NCBI GenBank assembly: GCA_045862995.1
Contig: BTVX01000007.1
Span: forward strand, 62,001 to 126,000
Source of the DNA: UBA2387 sp019454665
Lineage (GTDB): Bacteria > Armatimonadota > Fimbriimonadia > Fimbriimonadales > Fimbriimonadaceae
Direction: 5' to 3'
DNA: 64,000 bases
A program made the position numbers and the translations under genes. Positions 17,142 to 24,832 of the stretch are shown piece after piece. The notes under the pieces were generated by a model. It worked only from the letters and a program-made list of their open reading frames with translations, was not told the DNA's origin and searched no databases. Each line of letters starts with the position of its first letter. The stretch's first letter is position 1.

Positions 17142-17924
17142 TCAGGATTTGCTGCGCGCCTGCCACCAACGCTCGATCGCGTCTTCCCACGAGCCCCGGT
17201 AGAACCCCTCGACGTAGGCGTTGTTCGCGGACAACCGACGCGTGATGAAGTTGCGAAGCACGCTCCCATCCTCCGTGGAGAGGACCTCGCGCAGCATGGA
17301 CTCCCAGCGGTTGATAGCCTCTTCGACCAGGGCCATGCCCTCTTCGGCGGAGGCCAAGTGGGGCGATTCGCCCAACACGGCCGTCTCTGCCGCATCACCT
17401 TCGGCCAGTCGGCCCAGGCGCACAAGGTCAGGACGTAGGGCCATCAACTGGGACGTTTCGTACCGAGCCGCGTGGTCCAGCAGTTCGTCGCGCTCCAGGA
17501 CCTCCAAGGGGGTGGCGGCAAAGACGGCGAGACGCGGGTCTTCGGTCATGGCGGCGATGGCAAGCGACTGAAGCTCGACCATGTGCCCTTGGGCGTAGTG
17601 CCCCGACACCACACAAAGGGCGCGGGCGGAGAGTTTTCGGGCCATGCCGATGAGATCGCTCCAAACGGCGATGGCCGTATCCGTCCGGACCTGAAGCGAC
17701 ATGGGGTGGGGAAGCGTGGTCATCGGGAGCCAAACCGAGGGCATGACCACGCCGCCGACACGTTCGGCCAAGCGTTCCGCGAACGCCTCCGCCACGATGC
17801 CGTCCAGGCCCAGCGGCAGGTGGTCGCCGTGCCATTCCAGGGCGCCGAGGGCGACGTACAGGACGGGACATCGCGCCAGTTCGGCTGCGAGCGTATCGGG
17901 AAACGCCTCGGCGTAACGGATCAA
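17142..17924 (-). CDS. Creatininase-family amidohydrolase
   Basis: A 260-residue protein of the creatininase/FAPy deamidase/MftE superfamily. The metal-binding signature ALEWHGDHLPLGLD corresponds to the family pattern E-x-H-x-x-H-x5-D. A second signature GHYAQGH takes the place of the usual NGHGGN. These enzymes hydrolyse small amides or cyclic amides with Zn or Fe. It is the last gene of an operon with a GT4 glycosyltransferase and a GDP-mannose dehydratase and overlaps the latter by ATGA, so the substrate may be a sugar-nucleotide-derived or acetamido compound. The substrate is not predictable from sequence. Confidence 0.8.
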   Translation of the reverse strand: MIRYAEAFPDTLAAELARCPVLYVALGALEWHGDHLPLGLDGIVAEAFAERLAERVGGVVMPSVWLPMTTLPHPMSLQVRTDTAIAVWSDLIGMARKLSARALCVVSGHYAQGHMVELQSLAIAAMTEDPRLAVFAATPLEVLERDELLDHAARYETSQLMALRPDLVRLGRLAEGDAAETAVLGESPHLASAEEGMALVEEAINRWESMLREVLSTEDGSVLRNFITRRLSANNAYVEGFYRGSWEDAIERWWQARSKS

Positions 17925-18952
17925 ACGCTCGAAGCTCCTCTCGCGAGGCGGTCGAGATCAGCTGCGACCATCCGCTCGACCAGCGACTCGAATGGGATCG
18001 TGGGAGTCCATCCAAGCACGGAGTGGGCACGCGATGCGTCGCCGTTCAGGTGCTGGACGTCGTTGGGGCGCGAGAATCGAGGATCGGTGACGATCAGCTT
18101 CCGGCCCGAGGCGCGATCTCGACCACACTCGCCCGCTTCGCCGGTATCCCAGGCTAAGTCGAAGCCTGCGCAGGCCGCCGCGAGGGTGGCGAACTCCCGG
18201 ACGGAGTGGCAGACTCCCGTGGCCAGGACAAACGTCTCTGGTTGCGGGTGGTTGACCATGCGCCACATCCCTTCGACGAAGTCCGGTGCGTAGCCCCAGT
18301 CCCGCTTGGCATCCAGGTTGCCGAGCGCCAGTGGTTCCTCGCGTCCTGCTCGGATTTGCGCAAGCGTGTGGGTGATCTTGCGCGTGACGAACTCTCGACC
18401 CCGCAAGGGGGATTCGTGGTTGAAGAGGATGCCGCTCGTGGCGTGAAGGCTGTACGCTTCGCGGTAGTTGACGGTCATCCAGTGGGCGTAGAGCTTCGAA
18501 ACGGCGTAGGGGCTGCGCGGGTGAAACGGGGTGTCCTCGTTTTGCGCTGCGGCATGGCCGTGGCCGAACATCTCGGAGGTTGACGCCTGATAGAACCGGG
18601 TTTCGGGACAGCACTCGCGGATCGCCTCCAACAGGTGCGCCGCCGCGATGGCGTTGACGTGGGTCGTGTAGACGGGCTGTTCGAACGAGGCGCCAACGAA
18701 GCTCTGCGCCGCGAGGTTGAACACGACGTCCGGACGCAGGCGCTTCAGCACGTCCCGGATGTTGCTGGCCTCCAGCAGTTCGCAGCCAATCAGCTCGACG
18801 CGATGGGCGATCCCCAGTTCCTCAAGCCTGCCCAACAGGGGGCTCGACGACCTCCTGACCGCACCCACGACGCGGATTCCATGTTCGAGCAGGAGGTTGG
18901 CGAGGTAGGCGCCGTCTTGTCCCGTGATTCCAGTGACGAATGCGGTTTTCAT
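17921..18952 (-). CDS. gmd: GDP-mannose 4,6-dehydratase
   Basis: A 343-residue extended short-chain dehydrogenase. The NADP-binding glycine motif (TGITGQDG, residues 7-14), the TSE active-site motif (125-127) and the catalytic Tyr149-x3-Lys153 are in place. GDP-mannose dehydratases convert GDP-mannose to GDP-4-keto-6-deoxymannose, the precursor of fucose, rhamnose and perosamine donors. No GDP-fucose synthase or reductase lies nearby, so the final sugar is unknown. The gene overlaps the upstream GT4 and downstream creatininase genes by 4 bases each, so the three are translationally coupled. Confidence 0.92.
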   Translation of the reverse strand: MKTAFVTGITGQDGAYLANLLLEHGIRVVGAVRRSSSPLLGRLEELGIAHRVELIGCELLEASNIRDVLKRLRPDVVFNLAAQSFVGASFEQPVYTTHVNAIAAAHLLEAIRECCPETRFYQASTSEMFGHGHAAAQNEDTPFHPRSPYAVSKLYAHWMTVNYREAYSLHATSGILFNHESPLRGREFVTRKITHTLAQIRAGREEPLALGNLDAKRDWGYAPDFVEGMWRMVNHPQPETFVLATGVCHSVREFATLAAACAGFDLAWDTGEAGECGRDRASGRKLIVTDPRFSRPNDVQHLNGDASRAHSVLGWTPTIPFESLVERMVAADLDRLARGASSV

Positions 18953-20154
18953 AGGTTCGCCGTCTTCAGCAGATGCTCTTCGATTCGGTCAATCGAAGCT
19001 TCGAGGCTCCATAGACTTCGCGCCATGCGTAGCCCCTCCTCTCCCATGGCTCGGCGCCTTTGGTCGTCGTCGAGCAACTCCGCCACAGCGGCACCGAAAG
19101 GTCCCGGATCCGAGGCCGCGAGACGCCCATTCACCTGGTCCACGACCGTCTCTCGAACGCCCCCTTCGGCCACGGCGACCACGGGAGTCCCGCAGGCGTT
19201 GGCCTCGATCGGGGCGTAGCCGAACGGCTCGAGCCGAGGCGCATAGACCATCAACGCCGCTTGGTTCAGCGTCTCGACGAGTTCCGCGTCGGTGACGCCC
19301 ACACGCGGCTCAAACTGCACGCCGCCTTGTTTGGCCAGTTGGACCAGCTCCTTCAAGTGCTCGGGGTCCGCCATGTTGCCGATCCAGCGAAGAGGAGGCC
19401 GAACCGAAGCGGGTAGGGTGGCCAAGGCCTCGATGACGAAAGCGATCCGCTTGGCCGGCACGAACGCTCCGGTGCCCACGACCCATCGCTCGCGGGGCAG
19501 GTCCAAGCACTTGAACCGGTCGGTGTCCACGCCGAGATAGCAGACTTGACTCTCGACACCGTACGCCGCGAGCAAACACTCCCGGGAGAACGCCGAGTTG
19601 ACCAAGATCTGCTTGAACGCTCTGGCGTTCTCGACCTCTTCGCGGCCCATGCGCCGAGTCCGGCGGATTGTCGCGGCATCCACGAGCCTCGCCTTCAATC
19701 CTAGATTCGCCTTCGGGGCGAGCCACGGCAACTCGGGCAGAGCCTGATAAAGCGGGCGGTTGGTCTCTTGCAGGTACAGCAGGGCAGGGATTTGGGCGAA
19801 TCGGCCCAAGAACGGTGCATGGAAGTGGAGGTCGGTGTTGGCAAACACCAGGTCGAACCGGTTTCCGATCTCCTCGGCGACTCGCGTGGCATGGTCCGCA
19901 TGCGCCTTGGCGAGTCGGTCGGCTTCCGCGAATGCCTGCCGCCAATGCGCCCATCGCGTGGAGGCGGGATGGCCCAAGGCGAGCGGCACGGTGTGGCAAG
20001 GGCCGTAGGCCTCGAAGGGCAGGAACCCTGGCTCGGGGTGCGGTGGAGCCCAGATCTCAACGGAATGCCCGCGCGAGGTCAACCCTCTCAAATGGTCGTT
20101 GAGGGCGCGCTTGCCGCCACCGCTGGGAAGGTTGTGCCAAACAGCGATCCGCAT
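18949..20154 (-). CDS. Family 4 glycosyltransferase
   Basis: A 401-residue GT-B enzyme. It opens with IAVWHNLPSGGGKRALNDHLRGL, shown here only as the start of the glycine-rich acceptor loop, and the C-terminal half has the donor-binding E-x7-E region (APRLEPFGYAPIEANACG) typical of GT4. It would add a sugar from a GDP- or UDP-donor to a lipid-linked glycan in the cytoplasm. It starts one base after the stop of the propeller-like gene and overlaps gmd by ATGA, which suggests that the GDP-deoxyhexose made by gmd may be its donor. Confidence 0.88.
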   Translation of the reverse strand: MRIAVWHNLPSGGGKRALNDHLRGLTSRGHSVEIWAPPHPEPGFLPFEAYGPCHTVPLALGHPASTRWAHWRQAFAEADRLAKAHADHATRVAEEIGNRFDLVFANTDLHFHAPFLGRFAQIPALLYLQETNRPLYQALPELPWLAPKANLGLKARLVDAATIRRTRRMGREEVENARAFKQILVNSAFSRECLLAAYGVESQVCYLGVDTDRFKCLDLPRERWVVGTGAFVPAKRIAFVIEALATLPASVRPPLRWIGNMADPEHLKELVQLAKQGGVQFEPRVGVTDAELVETLNQAALMVYAPRLEPFGYAPIEANACGTPVVAVAEGGVRETVVDQVNGRLAASDPGPFGAAVAELLDDDQRRRAMGEEGLRMARSLWSLEASIDRIEEHLLKTANL

Positions 20155-20155
20155 C

Positions 20156-21082
20156 TCAGAACTCTGACGTGGAGATTCGGAACAGTTCCCGCTGCTCGTT
20201 TCCTAGAAGAAGCGTTCGGTTGTCGAGCCATGTCAGCGATTCCGCCTGTTTGGCGTTTCGGAGCAACAGCCGCTTGAACTCGCCGCTCAGCCACCGGTCC
20301 CCGTTCTTGGGCTTCGAAAACAGCCAGATCGAGGCCTGGGGCGCCTGGCAAAGCACCGCCAGCGTCTTGCCGTCGGGGGACATGTCGGCGGCGGTCACCC
20401 AACCTCCGAGGTCCTTGGCGGCATCCACCTTCTTCAACACGTTCACCTGGTCGGGCTTCGGGTTGTCCAAGCGGTACAAGTTCGTGCCCGTTTCGGGAAC
20501 GGCGATCTGTCCCGGAGCACGGTGCTTGGTCAGGAACCAGAGCTTGCCCGCGTGGCCGAACACGGCTTCGCAATCGAAGTGCCATCGCACAACGCCTGGG
20601 AACTCGGTTTGGTCCGGGTAGGCGATCGTGTAGTGCGCGATCGGGCGGGTCTTGTCGGTGGCCGAAGGATTGGGCTCCAAGACCTCGTAAACGCCCAGAT
20701 CGCGCCGCGCGTTGCCGTTGTTGCCCACGTCGCCGAGGTACAGCCGGTCGCCGAGGCGCGCGATGTCTTCCCAGTCGAAGTTGACCGCATTGCCGACGCG
20801 GATGCCGGGGTAGGGCTCCTTGCCGTCCTCCTTCTTGGCGGAGAACCGATCGGCGAGAAAGTCGGGCACGATGACCGTGCCGTTGGTCCGGATGCCCCAG
20901 AACCTGGCCTCGTCGCCGCTGTCGTTGTGCACCCAGACGACGCCGGGATACCTTTTGCTGGCCACCATGCCGCTGTTCTCGGCCACGAGGGGGTGGGTGA
21001 TGACCGCGTCCGGCGTCAGCGCCTTGGTCTTGGGCTGAAGGGACTGAGTGGCTGCAAGGGCGAGAAGCACGGCCAGGGTCAT
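20156..21082 (-). CDS. Secreted beta-propeller-like protein of unknown function
   Basis: A 308-residue protein with a short signal peptide (first about 13 residues, MTLAVLLALAATQ). Repeated strands with DG, GN and WxxD turns (VVWVHNDSGDEARFWGI, DWEDIARLGDRLYLGDVG, TAADMSPDGKTLAVLC) suggest a six- or seven-bladed propeller, possibly of the phytase/esterase-like or SMP-30-like kind. No catalytic residues can be assigned. It leads the operon with the GT4, gmd and creatininase-family genes. A TACATT box lies 7 bases before the ATG. Confidence 0.65.
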   Translation of the reverse strand: MTLAVLLALAATQSLQPKTKALTPDAVITHPLVAENSGMVASKRYPGVVWVHNDSGDEARFWGIRTNGTVIVPDFLADRFSAKKEDGKEPYPGIRVGNAVNFDWEDIARLGDRLYLGDVGNNGNARRDLGVYEVLEPNPSATDKTRPIAHYTIAYPDQTEFPGVVRWHFDCEAVFGHAGKLWFLTKHRAPGQIAVPETGTNLYRLDNPKPDQVNVLKKVDAAKDLGGWVTAADMSPDGKTLAVLCQAPQASIWLFSKPKNGDRWLSGEFKRLLLRNAKQAESLTWLDNRTLLLGNEQRELFRISTSEF

Positions 21083-21089
21083 TGGGCCG

Positions 21090-21095
21090 AATGTA
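21090..21095 (-). promoter_or_regulatory. -10 box (TACATT) of the propeller/GT4/gmd operon, leaderless type
   Basis: On the minus strand TACATT ends 7 bases before the ATG at 21082. No -35 element recognised. Confidence 0.45.
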
Positions 21096-21112
21096 CCCGT
21101 CAGCGGGCGAGG

Positions 21113-21142
21113 TTGCCTTGCCCGGCCCCGTGCGGGTATATT
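21113..21142 (+). promoter_or_regulatory. Promoter of tRNA-Ile
   Basis: TTGCCT at 21113-21118 and TATATT at 21137-21142 with an 18-base spacer. The -10 box ends 11 bases before the first base of the tRNA. Unlike most promoters here it has both hexamers. Confidence 0.65.
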
Positions 21143-21153
21143 CGGTCGGCTTC

Positions 21154-21230
<77 letters not shown>

Positions 21231-21291
21231 AGACCCCGCCGTGCCACTGTTGCGGGTCGCGTGTGGCTCGATGGCCGAACCGCCGCCCTTG

Positions 21292-22494
21292 TTAGAGGAT
21301 GGGGTCGAGCGCTTCGACGAGGCGCATGATCTCCTCGGGCGAGTTGTAGTGCACGGCGCTTACACGAACCACGCCGTCGTCGCTTCGGATACCGAGTTCT
21401 TCGCACAGGCGATAGGCGTACATGTGCCCGTTCCGAATGCCGATGCCCGCTTGGTGGGCATGGCCTGCGATCTCGGCGCTGCAGCGGCTTGCATGGACGA
21501 AGCTGATCGTCGCCACGCGCGCATTCGGGTCGCCCGTGAGCGGCCCCACCACCCGTACCGCGGACTTGGAGCGCAGGTAGTCCACCAGCACGGTCTGCAG
21601 CGGTTCCTCGTAGGCGGCGAACGATTCGAACGCCTCGGCCACGCCGCCGAACGTCCTGGTGCAGTACTCGCCCAGAGCCACCACCCCCGCACACGCCTCA
21701 TAGGATTGGCAGCCGAGTTCGAACGCGTAAGGCAGGCGTTTGGGCAGGAAGAAGTGGTTTTCGCCGTGGAGAGACGCCGCGAGGTCTTCGCGAACGACGA
21801 GATACGCTTGGTGCGGGCCGTAGACCTTGTAGGCGCTGAACACCAACGCATCGGCGCCGCACTCGGCGAACGCGATGCGGCGGTGGGGAGCATAGGCGAC
21901 GGCATCCACGACGACCCGAGCGTTGGGCGCCTTGGCTCGGACGGCTTTCACGATCTCTGCCACCGGCTGGATGTCGCCCAGCAGGTTGGACGTCCACGAA
22001 AACGCGACGACTTTGGTGGCCTCGCCGAGCAGGGGCAGCAACGCGCTCAAGCTTGGTACGCCCGTGACTGGGTCGCCTCGCCACCAACGTATGGCTGCGC
22101 CCCGCTTCACCCATCGCACCCACGGACCAACATTCGACTCGTGGTTGGCCGTGCTGACGACCACTTCGTCGTCTGCGCCAATGTCGAGCGCATCGCCGAT
22201 GGACGCGGCCAGGCGATTGAGGAGCAAGGTACTCGATTGGCCCATGACCACGGCGTCGCCGTCGCGTGCCCCAACGAGCGTCCCGACGAACGTCCGCGCC
22301 TGCTGCTGGGCGGCCGTGGCGCGATCCGAGTGCGGGTAGCCCGCGCCCGCTTGGACGTAGCTCTCGGTCATGAATCGGCCCATGGCCTCGATGACGGTAC
22401 GGGGCACCTGAGACCCGCCCGCGTTCTCGAGGAAGGCGAACCCGGATTCGAGCGCAGGGAAGGCGTCGCGGATGGCGTCCAGGGGCACGGGCAT
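21292..22494 (-). CDS. Class V aminotransferase, cysteine-desulfurase-like without the catalytic Cys
   Basis: A 400-residue fold-type I PLP enzyme. The PLP-binding His (ANHESN) and the Schiff-base Lys (FSAYKVYGPH) are clear. Near the C-terminus the segment that holds the reactive Cys in SufS (RTGHHCAQ) reads RNGHMYAY, so the Cys is replaced. This matches the VC1184-type branch of desulfurase-like proteins, whose reaction is unsettled. It probably acts on an amino acid substrate by transamination or lyase chemistry. It follows the DUF2325-like gene by 12 bases on the same strand but also has its own TAGTAT box. Confidence 0.82.
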   Translation of the reverse strand: MPVPLDAIRDAFPALESGFAFLENAGGSQVPRTVIEAMGRFMTESYVQAGAGYPHSDRATAAQQQARTFVGTLVGARDGDAVVMGQSSTLLLNRLAASIGDALDIGADDEVVVSTANHESNVGPWVRWVKRGAAIRWWRGDPVTGVPSLSALLPLLGEATKVVAFSWTSNLLGDIQPVAEIVKAVRAKAPNARVVVDAVAYAPHRRIAFAECGADALVFSAYKVYGPHQAYLVVREDLAASLHGENHFFLPKRLPYAFELGCQSYEACAGVVALGEYCTRTFGGVAEAFESFAAYEEPLQTVLVDYLRSKSAVRVVGPLTGDPNARVATISFVHASRCSAEIAGHAHQAGIGIRNGHMYAYRLCEELGIRSDDGVVRVSAVHYNSPEEIMRLVEALDPIL

Positions 22495-22503
22495 GGCCCG
22501 AGG

Positions 22504-22509
22504 ATACTA
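22504..22509 (-). promoter_or_regulatory. Possible -10 box (TAGTAT) of the class V aminotransferase gene
   Basis: On the minus strand TAGTAT ends 9 bases before the ATG at 22494. It overlaps the stop codon region of the upstream gene, so it may be fortuitous. Confidence 0.3.
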
Positions 22510-24153
22510 CGCTCCGTTCGCCGGTCGAGGCAGTTGGGCGTGCAATTCGCGGACCAGGGTGTTGAAGCCGAGTCCGCGAGGCAGCGTGATGGTCGCCTTG
22601 CCCAACTCCTTGGCCTCGTCCAGCAACGACTTGTACGCATGCCGAGAGAAGCGGATGACGTACACCACGATGTCATGCTTCTCGAGCATGGGCCGAATGG
22701 TGGTGGGCTTGCCGTCCGGCTCCATGTCCGGCCACTGGAAATCGGCCAACTTGAGGCGCTTCTTGTAATCGGGGATTCGATGGGTCTGTCCCTTGTTGCC
22801 ACCGACGAAGAGCATCCGCTTTCCCTCGACGAGGCTGACGACTTCCTTGAGCAACTCGTCCCCATCCTCGCTCTCGGGGTCGTCGTCGGCGAGGACTTGA
22901 TGCTTGGCGATGCGGAGGTCGGCGTCCTTCTGCAGGTTCTCGCGCAACTTTTTGCCTTGAGCGTGTTGGAGTCCGTCCAAGAAGCTCAGATAGCCTTCGA
23001 GCAGATTGCGAAGCTCCTTGTTGCTCGGCGGCACCCCGGCCTCCAGGGCTCCATCCACGGCCTTGCACAGGTCGCTGGCGAAGGAGTCGGGCGAGACGTT
23101 GTCGGATTGGAACATCTTGGCCACTCGTTCAAGGGCCTCTCGGCACTGGGCGCCCTTGTCCTGCTTGGCGCGATGCTCCTGTATGCTGACCTCGAGCGCA
23201 GCAAGCAGTTTGTGCAATCCCTTGGCAGACTCGCTGACCTGTTCATCAGAAGTGTTCTGACGGTCCCACCAGGCTATTCGGAATCTGGCCCCCTGAAGGT
23301 ACTCGATTCGGTTCTTGAGCTGTCGGGCTTGCTCATCGCAGGTCAGCCCCATGCGTTCGTACCACCGAGACACCATGGCTACCGCTGCGGCCGCGTGGAC
23401 AATGAGGGCCTTGCGATCAAGGGCGCCGATGTGTGGATTAGCTTCAAGAGTCTCGATTGCGCGCTCTGCGAGCTCCATGCCCGCGAACGCCTCGGCCAAC
23501 GCCCTCCAGTCCTCGTCGCTGTACCTCTTGGCGCGACGAACCGCGATGAACGTTGCCGGCGTTTCCTCGGCCAGACGCCCGAGCTCGTCGTTCAAGACGC
23601 CGTCGAGACCGTAGTAACTCGCTTTGGAATGCAGCGCATTGCCCTGGCACATGAGCGACTTGATGCGACAAGTCCACTCGGGTGTGCGCTCGTGCTTGTC
23701 GTCCAAGACTTCGAGAACCCGCTCGCACCAGGCACGCAACGCTTCTTCCACGAGTGGGCGTTGTGGGCGCTCGGAGGGTCGCGGCGTCGCGGGAACCGTT
23801 GCCTTCGGAACCTCGGCAGCTTGCGGTCTTTCTTCCGTCTGGGACTGCTCGGGGGCAGGCGGTTCCGCGGGTTCGGGCTCCAGGGTGACAACGCTCGAGG
23901 GCGCCTCCTCGGCTGGAACCTCGACGCTGAGATCAACAGCCGGCTCGAGGACTTCGAGGGGGAGTACGGTCGCAGACTCGTTCGGCTGTTGCACGGGATC
24001 GGCGGGCGCCGCGCTTTCCTCGATGCTTGTGGCTTCGAGCAACTCCCACATGCCGAGCCATGCGCGTGCCTGGTCTAGGTCGGACCGCTCGACGGCGTGT
24101 TTGAGGTGGCGTTGGGCGTAACTGCGGGCTTCGGCTAGCGGGGTTGGGCTCAT
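22507..24153 (-). CDS. Large protein with C-terminal DUF2325-like domain
   Basis: A 548-residue soluble protein. Residues 1-35 are helical. About residues 45-130 form a Pro/Glu/Val-rich acidic linker. A long helical region follows (about 135-430). The last 100 residues match the DUF2325 pattern: a first strand with a glycine turn (GKRMLFVGGNKG), HDIVVYVIRFSRHAYKSLLDEAKELGK and a final LPRGLGFNTLV. In other bacteria DUF2325 proteins are small Rossmann-like domains of unknown role, often beside DNA- or stress-related genes. A Shine-Dalgarno AAAGGA lies 10 bases before the ATG. It lies between a membrane protein and a class V aminotransferase on the same strand. Function unknown. Confidence 0.7.
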   Translation of the reverse strand: MSPTPLAEARSYAQRHLKHAVERSDLDQARAWLGMWELLEATSIEESAAPADPVQQPNESATVLPLEVLEPAVDLSVEVPAEEAPSSVVTLEPEPAEPPAPEQSQTEERPQAAEVPKATVPATPRPSERPQRPLVEEALRAWCERVLEVLDDKHERTPEWTCRIKSLMCQGNALHSKASYYGLDGVLNDELGRLAEETPATFIAVRRAKRYSDEDWRALAEAFAGMELAERAIETLEANPHIGALDRKALIVHAAAAVAMVSRWYERMGLTCDEQARQLKNRIEYLQGARFRIAWWDRQNTSDEQVSESAKGLHKLLAALEVSIQEHRAKQDKGAQCREALERVAKMFQSDNVSPDSFASDLCKAVDGALEAGVPPSNKELRNLLEGYLSFLDGLQHAQGKKLRENLQKDADLRIAKHQVLADDDPESEDGDELLKEVVSLVEGKRMLFVGGNKGQTHRIPDYKKRLKLADFQWPDMEPDGKPTTIRPMLEKHDIVVYVIRFSRHAYKSLLDEAKELGKATITLPRGLGFNTLVRELHAQLPRPANGA

Positions 24154-24220
24154 AGTGGATTCGTCCTTTGAACAGTTCAGCTCAGCTGGGAACTGTTTCG
24201 TGACAAATCAAGCGAGTCCT

Positions 24221-24808
24221 TCAAGACTTGACGGAGAGTTTCGACGACAGTATCCTCTGCGCCAGCGCCCGTCGCTCCCGGGAATTGGCCCACAGCGTGT
24301 TGTGGTTGCGCGGTTCCACGAGCATCCGCACGGGCGCACCGTCCAAACTCCCTTCGATCGAGACCCATCCGCCCAAGCCGAGCAGCGAGTGGATGTTGGG
24401 GCGTAACCTGACCCGCTCCACAGCGGCCCAAGGCAGTTCCACCTGAAGACTGTCGCCTGCGAAGCGCAGTCCTTCCCGACCCAACACCAGAAAGCCAACG
24501 TCTTCGTGAGGATCGAGGCCGCTGCGGTAGGCAGGGCGGGCAAAGCCGACGAAGTCGCCCCCCGAAGCGGACAAGCCGACCCGCGCGGATAGCTCCGTAC
24601 GCATCGCCTGATTGCCGTACAAGCCCAGCGCGTTCACGGCGAGCCAGCCCACCGCGAACGAGCCCACCAGGAGCCACAAGCCGAGCCCCAACGGGTCTCC
24701 GGTGAGCAGGATCAACACCAATCCCGCCGCAAACCCCGGCAAGAACAGGAGCGTCGGCACCACATTGCCCATCCATTGGCGCTGTCGGGTCCAAACCTTG
24801 CCGGGCAC
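24221..24808 (-). CDS. Membrane protein, two helices plus PH-like domain
   Basis: A 195-residue protein with a basic N-terminus, two closely spaced membrane helices (about residues 17-60) and a C-terminal beta-rich domain of about 120 residues (FLVLGREGLRFAG, LPWAAVERVRLRPN, WVSIEGSLDG, VRMLVEPRN) with the strand pattern of bacterial PH-like domains. GTG at 24808 was selected because a TATCAT box ends 6 bases upstream; an in-frame ATG at 24772 would remove the basic N-terminus. It is divergent from the AddB-like gene, with overlapping promoters. No function known. Confidence 0.62.
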   Translation of the reverse strand: MPGKVWTRQRQWMGNVVPTLLFLPGFAAGLVLILLTGDPLGLGLWLLVGSFAVGWLAVNALGLYGNQAMRTELSARVGLSASGGDFVGFARPAYRSGLDPHEDVGFLVLGREGLRFAGDSLQVELPWAAVERVRLRPNIHSLLGLGGWVSIEGSLDGAPVRMLVEPRNHNTLWANSRERRALAQRILSSKLSVKS

Positions 24809-24814
24809 GATGGC

Positions 24815-24820
24815 ATGATA
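24815..24820 (-). promoter_or_regulatory. -10 box (TATCAT) of the membrane protein gene, leaderless type
   Basis: On the minus strand TATCAT ends 6 bases before GTG 24808. It shares two bases with the divergent TACACT box of the AddB-like gene. Confidence 0.45.
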
Positions 24821-24824
24821 CACT
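24819..24824 (+). promoter_or_regulatory. -10 box (TACACT) of the AddB/AddA-like operon, leaderless type
   Basis: TACACT ends 8 bases before GTG 24833. It overlaps the opposite-strand TATCAT box, so the two divergent units cannot be transcribed independently. Confidence 0.45.
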
Positions 24825-24832
24825 CCGGCCAG

